Of a stretch of 64,000 nucleotides of DNA, positions 61,000 through 64,000 are shown piece after piece; the stretch's first letter is position 1; the number at the start of each line of letters is the position of its first letter. The position numbers were made by a program, and so were the translations under genes. The DNA comes from Halobellus litoreus (GTDB lineage: Archaea; Halobacteriota; Halobacteria; Halobacteriales; Haloferacaceae). The notes beneath the pieces were generated by a model. The model was given only the letters and a program-made list of their open reading frames with translations. It did no database searches and was not told where the DNA came from. The DNA lies in the NCBI RefSeq assembly GCF_024464595.1, contig NZ_JANHAW010000002.1, positions 62,001 through 126,000 on the forward strand, in the 5' to 3' direction.

Positions 61000-61932
61000 T
61001 CAGTTCGATCGATCGGGTGCCTGCGCGCGTCCGGCCCGTTCGGTTGCCTCGATCATCGTTCCGATGGTGCGCTGAACGTCGTCGTTCCGGAACGCCGAGA
61101 GAAGTCCGAACAGGCCGACTCGGCGGTCGTTCGTCTCGTCGGTGAACGCGCTGACCCCGGCGTCGACCGTCTCGACGACCTGCGGGTCGCTCGCGCGCTC
61201 GACGACGTCCGCGGCCTGCCCTAACTGCGTGCCGAGTTGGTAGTACTCCTCGGTGCTGCGGTCGGCGGCGTCGCCGAACCCATCGAGAAGTGCGAGAAGC
61301 CCGTGAAGGGTCTCCATATTTTCGCCCAGCGCGACGAGCGTCTCGACCGACTCCGCGCGGTCGAACGCCGTCGCGAGCCGGCGAACGTCCGCACGTGCCG
61401 CCTCGGCGGCCGCCTCGTCCTCGGGGGCCACGTCAGCAAGTGCGTCGCTGGTCACCTCGAGCGTCGCCAGCAGATCGAGGAACGTGTCGGTGTTGTCGCC
61501 GAGCCGGCGCAACAGAACCAGCGTCTCCTCGCGCTCGAACGCCATTCGAAGTTCCGCGATCTCACCGCGGTTCTCGGCGGCGACGGTGCGTAACTCGGGG
61601 ACGAGCTCCGTCGAGAGGTCCTGCGCGACGACGACCAGGTCGAGCAGGTCCGCCAGCGCGTCGGCGTTGTCGCCGACCTGTTCGACGAGTTGCATCGTCT
61701 CCTCGTTCTCCAGCGCGGTTCGCAGGTCCGCCAGCGGCTCGCGGTTCTCTTCGACCGCCGTCCGGAGCTCCGGTACCAGGTCGTCGCCGAAGCCCCGGAC
61801 GACCGACAGCAGGTCCAGGAGCGCGATCAGGTCGTCGGCGTGCGCGTCGACGCGGGCGGCCACTGCCTGGATATCGCCTTCTCCATCGGGGCCAGTCGCC
61901 ACCGCACTCGCGTCGGATGGTGTCTCACTCAT
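61000..61932 (-). CDS. DUF1641 family protein, second copy
   Basis: The 310-residue protein is built of repeated helical units with the pattern VEQVGDNADALADLLDLV, RRLGDNTDTFLDLLATLE and VALGENMETLHGLLALLDG, typical of DUF1641 proteins. The C-terminal part has VGLFGLLSAFRNDDVQRTI, where a similar LLGALRDPEVK occurs in the other copy. It starts four bases after the stop of the SQR-like gene and is the last gene of the operon. DUF1641 proteins accompany membrane oxidoreductases and are thought to be accessory; the function is unknown. Confidence 0.88.
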   Translation of the reverse strand: MSETPSDASAVATGPDGEGDIQAVAARVDAHADDLIALLDLLSVVRGFGDDLVPELRTAVEENREPLADLRTALENEETMQLVEQVGDNADALADLLDLVVVAQDLSTELVPELRTVAAENRGEIAELRMAFEREETLVLLRRLGDNTDTFLDLLATLEVTSDALADVAPEDEAAAEAARADVRRLATAFDRAESVETLVALGENMETLHGLLALLDGFGDAADRSTEEYYQLGTQLGQAADVVERASDPQVVETVDAGVSAFTDETNDRRVGLFGLLSAFRNDDVQRTIGTMIEATERAGRAQAPDRSN

Positions 61933-61936
61933 CGGC

Positions 61937-63112
61937 TCAGGGAACCGGGTCGTAGCCGCGCATCCAGACGTTCCAGTACAGCGACGGGATCACGTTCACG
62001 TCGAGGATCCAGTTGAGCCGGCTCACGATCGGCGCGGAGATTGAGTCCTCGTAATCGAACTCCGCGATCATCGCCTTGCCTTGCTCGACGAGGATCGGAC
62101 AGGCGGTGTAGCCGTCGTAGTCGGCGACCAGCGACCGGTCCTCGAGGTACCGCTCGACGTTGTCGACGACGACGTGGGACTGCTTGCGCGCGGCCGAGGC
62201 GGTCCGCGAGGTAGGCACGTCGGCGTTGTCACCCAACGCGAACACGTTCGGGTACGTCTCGTGCTGGAGCGTGTGGTCGTCGACGGAGACGTACTCACCG
62301 CCGTCGGTCAGCGGCGAGTTGTCGACGACGAACTCGTGGCCGTATTGGGGCGGCACCGGCGCATACAGGTCGTACTCGAGCGCGTCCCCCTCCTCGGAGT
62401 GGACCGTCCGGCTCTCGTAGTCGACTTCGGAGACGGTGAACTCGGGGACGAACGTGATGTCGCGCTCGTCCCAGATCTCCGCGATCCGCTCCTGGTACGG
62501 CGCCTTCGGCCCCGTGCCGAACACCTCCGAGCCGGGCTTCGTCATCACGAGTTCGGCGTCCTCGCGCACACCGCGCTCGCGGAGGTACCCCTCCATCAGC
62601 ATCGTGAGCTTCAGCGGCGCGCCGCCGCACTTGATCGGCGTGTCCGGGACCGTCACCAGGAACCGTCCGCCGTCGAATTCGTCGACGGCGTCACCCAGTG
62701 CCCGCGCCGCGGAGGCGTGATAGAACGGATAGACCGAATCCGTTCGGTTCCAGCCCTCGAGCATCCCCGGCACCGATCCCGGGCGACGGTCGTTCCCGAC
62801 CGCGGAGACGAGGACGTCGTACTCGTAGGTCCCCGACTCTCCGGCGACGGTCCGGTCGTCCGGATCGATCCCGACGACCTCGTCGTGGACGAACGAAATC
62901 TCGTCGTGGAGCAACTCGCGCGTGTCGCGCTGCTGCTCGTCGAGGTCCATATAGTCGAAGGGGATCAGGTAGTACGCGGGCTGGTAGCTGTGCGTCCGAC
63001 GCTTGTCGATCACTGCCACGTCGGCGTCGATGCGCCGACGGAGCGCGTTCGCCGTCATCGTCCCCGCGGCGCCGCCGCCGAGGACGAGAACGGTGGGTCG
63101 TGTTGCTGTCAT
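61937..63112 (-). CDS. Sulfide:quinone oxidoreductase-like FAD protein
   Basis: The 391-residue FAD-dependent oxidoreductase is related to sulfide:quinone reductases and type II NADH dehydrogenases. It shows VLVLGGGAAGTMTANALRRR (FAD Rossmann), LIPFDYMDLDEQQRDTRELL, PIKCGGAPLKLTMLMEGYL (a Cys that matches an SQR active-site position), VFALGDNADVPTSRTASAA (second FAD motif) and YTACPILVEQGKAMIAEF (second Cys). Only two of the three classic SQR cysteines are visible, so its electron donor may differ from sulfide. It is the third gene of the operon. Confidence 0.85.
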   Translation of the reverse strand: MTATRPTVLVLGGGAAGTMTANALRRRIDADVAVIDKRRTHSYQPAYYLIPFDYMDLDEQQRDTRELLHDEISFVHDEVVGIDPDDRTVAGESGTYEYDVLVSAVGNDRRPGSVPGMLEGWNRTDSVYPFYHASAARALGDAVDEFDGGRFLVTVPDTPIKCGGAPLKLTMLMEGYLRERGVREDAELVMTKPGSEVFGTGPKAPYQERIAEIWDERDITFVPEFTVSEVDYESRTVHSEEGDALEYDLYAPVPPQYGHEFVVDNSPLTDGGEYVSVDDHTLQHETYPNVFALGDNADVPTSRTASAARKQSHVVVDNVERYLEDRSLVADYDGYTACPILVEQGKAMIAEFDYEDSISAPIVSRLNWILDVNVIPSLYWNVWMRGYDPVP

Positions 63113-63131
63113 AGTTCTGTGTACTCGGTCG

Positions 63132-63794
63132 TCATTCGTCGTTCGGTCCGTCTACGGCGGTGCCCACGGTTCCGATCCCGCGGGCGACCGCGACGAGGTA
63201 CCCCATCCCGGCCTTGACCTCGGGATCCCGCAACGCCCCGAGCAGGCCGACCGGACCGATCGGCTCGGCCTCCTCGGCGCCGGCCGCACCGACGCCCTCC
63301 AGCATCCGAACGAGCCCGCGGCGCACCTCGTCGTCGGCGGCCGTGTCGGCGATCTCGCCCATCGAGGTCCCGGTCGCGGCGACCGTCTCGACCATCTCGT
63401 CGTCCATCGCATCAGTCAGTAGCGCGACCGCGTCCGCGATCTCGGTGAGCCGGTCGAGCGTGCCGCTCCGCTGGAGCGTCGCGACGCGTTCTACGGCGTC
63501 GGCGAGGTCGTCGCCGTTCCGGCCCACGGCCGAACTGAGCTCGACCGTTTCCTCACCGGCGAGTTCCGTCGCGACCAGCCCGAGCGTCGTCGCGTCGCTC
63601 GTGAGCGACTCGACCATCTCGTCGTCAAGGCTGTCCGTCACGAGCGCAAGCGCGTCGAGAAGCGCTGACAACTGGCCAGACTGCTTCAGCAGTGCGGCGA
63701 CGGTCTCGGGGTTGTCCGCGATCGCCTCGCGGATCGCCGGCGGGACCGGCTCCGTCTCGGCGGCCGCGCCGTCTTCCTCGTCGGTCGCGCTCAT
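63132..63794 (-). CDS. DUF1641 family protein, first copy
   Basis: The 220-residue protein from ATG 63794 is a shorter DUF1641 protein with VAALLKQSGQLSALLDALAL, RVATLQRSGTLDRLTEIADA and VGLLGALRDPEVKAGMGYLV. It overlaps the stop of the upstream SQR-like gene by one base (TGATG), so they are translationally coupled. Together with the second pair downstream this gives SQR-DUF1641-SQR-DUF1641. It is likely a membrane-associated helper of the oxidoreductase; this is inferred from the pairing. Confidence 0.88.
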   Translation of the reverse strand: MSATDEEDGAAAETEPVPPAIREAIADNPETVAALLKQSGQLSALLDALALVTDSLDDEMVESLTSDATTLGLVATELAGEETVELSSAVGRNGDDLADAVERVATLQRSGTLDRLTEIADAVALLTDAMDDEMVETVAATGTSMGEIADTAADDEVRRGLVRMLEGVGAAGAEEAEPIGPVGLLGALRDPEVKAGMGYLVAVARGIGTVGTAVDGPNDE

Positions 63795-64000
63795 CACAAC
63801 ACCCCGCGGGCAGTCAGCCAGTACGACTGGTTGTAGCCGAGCTTCGACCAGTGGATCAGCTTCGAGGGCGGCTTCGGCGTCGGCTCCGACTCGTAGTCGA
63901 AGGCGATGTAGGTCGCCTCGTCCTCGCCGCTCTCGATGAAACAGACGGTCTTGCCGTCGTACTCCGTGGTGGGGCGCTGACCGCGGACGACGCTGGCCAG
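63794..64000 (-). CDS. SQR-like oxidoreductase, C-terminal end only (runs off window)
   Basis: The 68 visible residues read from the window edge to the stop at 63794: VRGQRPTTEYDGKTVCFIES, then YIAFDYESEPTPKPPSKLIH, and finally WSKLGYNQSYWLTARGVL. The TVCFIESGEDEATYIAFDYE segment with its Cys and the C-terminal YWLTARG are shared by SQR-type flavoproteins. It is a distinct paralogue of the protein at 61937-63112. The gene starts outside the window and leads the operon. Confidence 0.8.
   Translation of the reverse strand: MASVVRGQRPTTEYDGKTVCFIESGEDEATYIAFDYESEPTPKPPSKLIHWSKLGYNQSYWLTARGVL

Noticed and set aside
1-64000. CRISPR arrays, rRNA and tRNA genes
   Set aside because: No regularly spaced direct repeats, no rRNA-like stretches and no GGTTCRA-type T-loops in gene-free regions were seen by eye; short tRNA-like matches fall inside coding genes.

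Overview
This window looks like chromosomal DNA of a haloarchaeon (class Halobacteria). It is GC-rich, almost every protein is acidic (rich in Asp and Glu), many genes have a TATA-like box about 25-30 bases before the start codon and hardly any leader, and the genes are typical archaeal or halophile ones: pelota, FEN1, GatE, MptE, RqcH, RtcB, Elp3, DUF3054, a haloarchaeal-type transducer and zinc-finger micro-proteins. The genus cannot be fixed from the window. No rRNA, tRNA, CRISPR array or intact insertion sequence was found.

Layout. 1-3.9 kb holds poorly characterised genes and decay: a cut-off gene at the left edge, a membrane protein, a probable gene remnant and a DUF5995 gene split by a one-base frameshift. 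4-15.1 kb is housekeeping (MutY, BolA-like protein, K+ channel with RCK domains, fumarase, a methyltransferase pair, a zinc micro-protein, GatE, chemotaxis transducer). 15.3-19.7 kb is an AT-richer island with a tandem-RCK channel-like protein, a convergent ArsB/NhaD-type permease and a stretch without clear genes. 19.7-31.8 kb carries translation quality control (TrmJ, RqcH, pelota) mixed with DUF4013/DUF3592 membrane proteins, a GH13 glucosidase, an ornithine-cyclodeaminase-family enzyme and an MFS carrier. 31.8-43.7 kb holds DUF3054, methyltransferase, acetyltransferase, FEN1, lipoprotein, AI-2E family, PadR, zinc proteins, RtcB, DoxX and HAD genes. 44.1-50.6 kb has the folate pair folP-mptE, photolyase, superoxide dismutase and a cold-shock protein. 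50.8-58.5 kb has Elp3, a RecJ-like DHH protein, thymidine kinase and a 2-oxoacid dehydrogenase E1 operon with a stand-alone lipoyl protein. 58.8-64 kb ends with DUF429, RidA and a doubled SQR-like oxidoreductase/DUF1641 operon.

Pathway links visible in the window: MptE makes the pterin diphosphate that FolP joins to p-aminobenzoate; pelota and RqcH act on stalled ribosomes; MutY, FEN1, photolyase and the RecJ-like protein are DNA repair or replication factors; GatE, TrmJ, Elp3 and RtcB act on tRNA.

The most interesting signal is a family of three intergenic, promoter-bearing RNA-like elements (about 5.55, 38.98 and 50.69 kb). Each has a TTTA box 28-30 bases before a shared start motif (GTG-N-N-C-TGA), a potential 5' hairpin and a shared end (CTGTTCGCC). 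The first and third also share a nearly identical central block and a two-part helix in which at least one base pair has changed on both sides. They lie in three unrelated gaps (before the bolA-like gene, downstream of rtcB and downstream of elp3) and look like small structured RNA genes. Two further hairpin clusters (25.71-25.85 and 37.63-37.71 kb) are unexplained.
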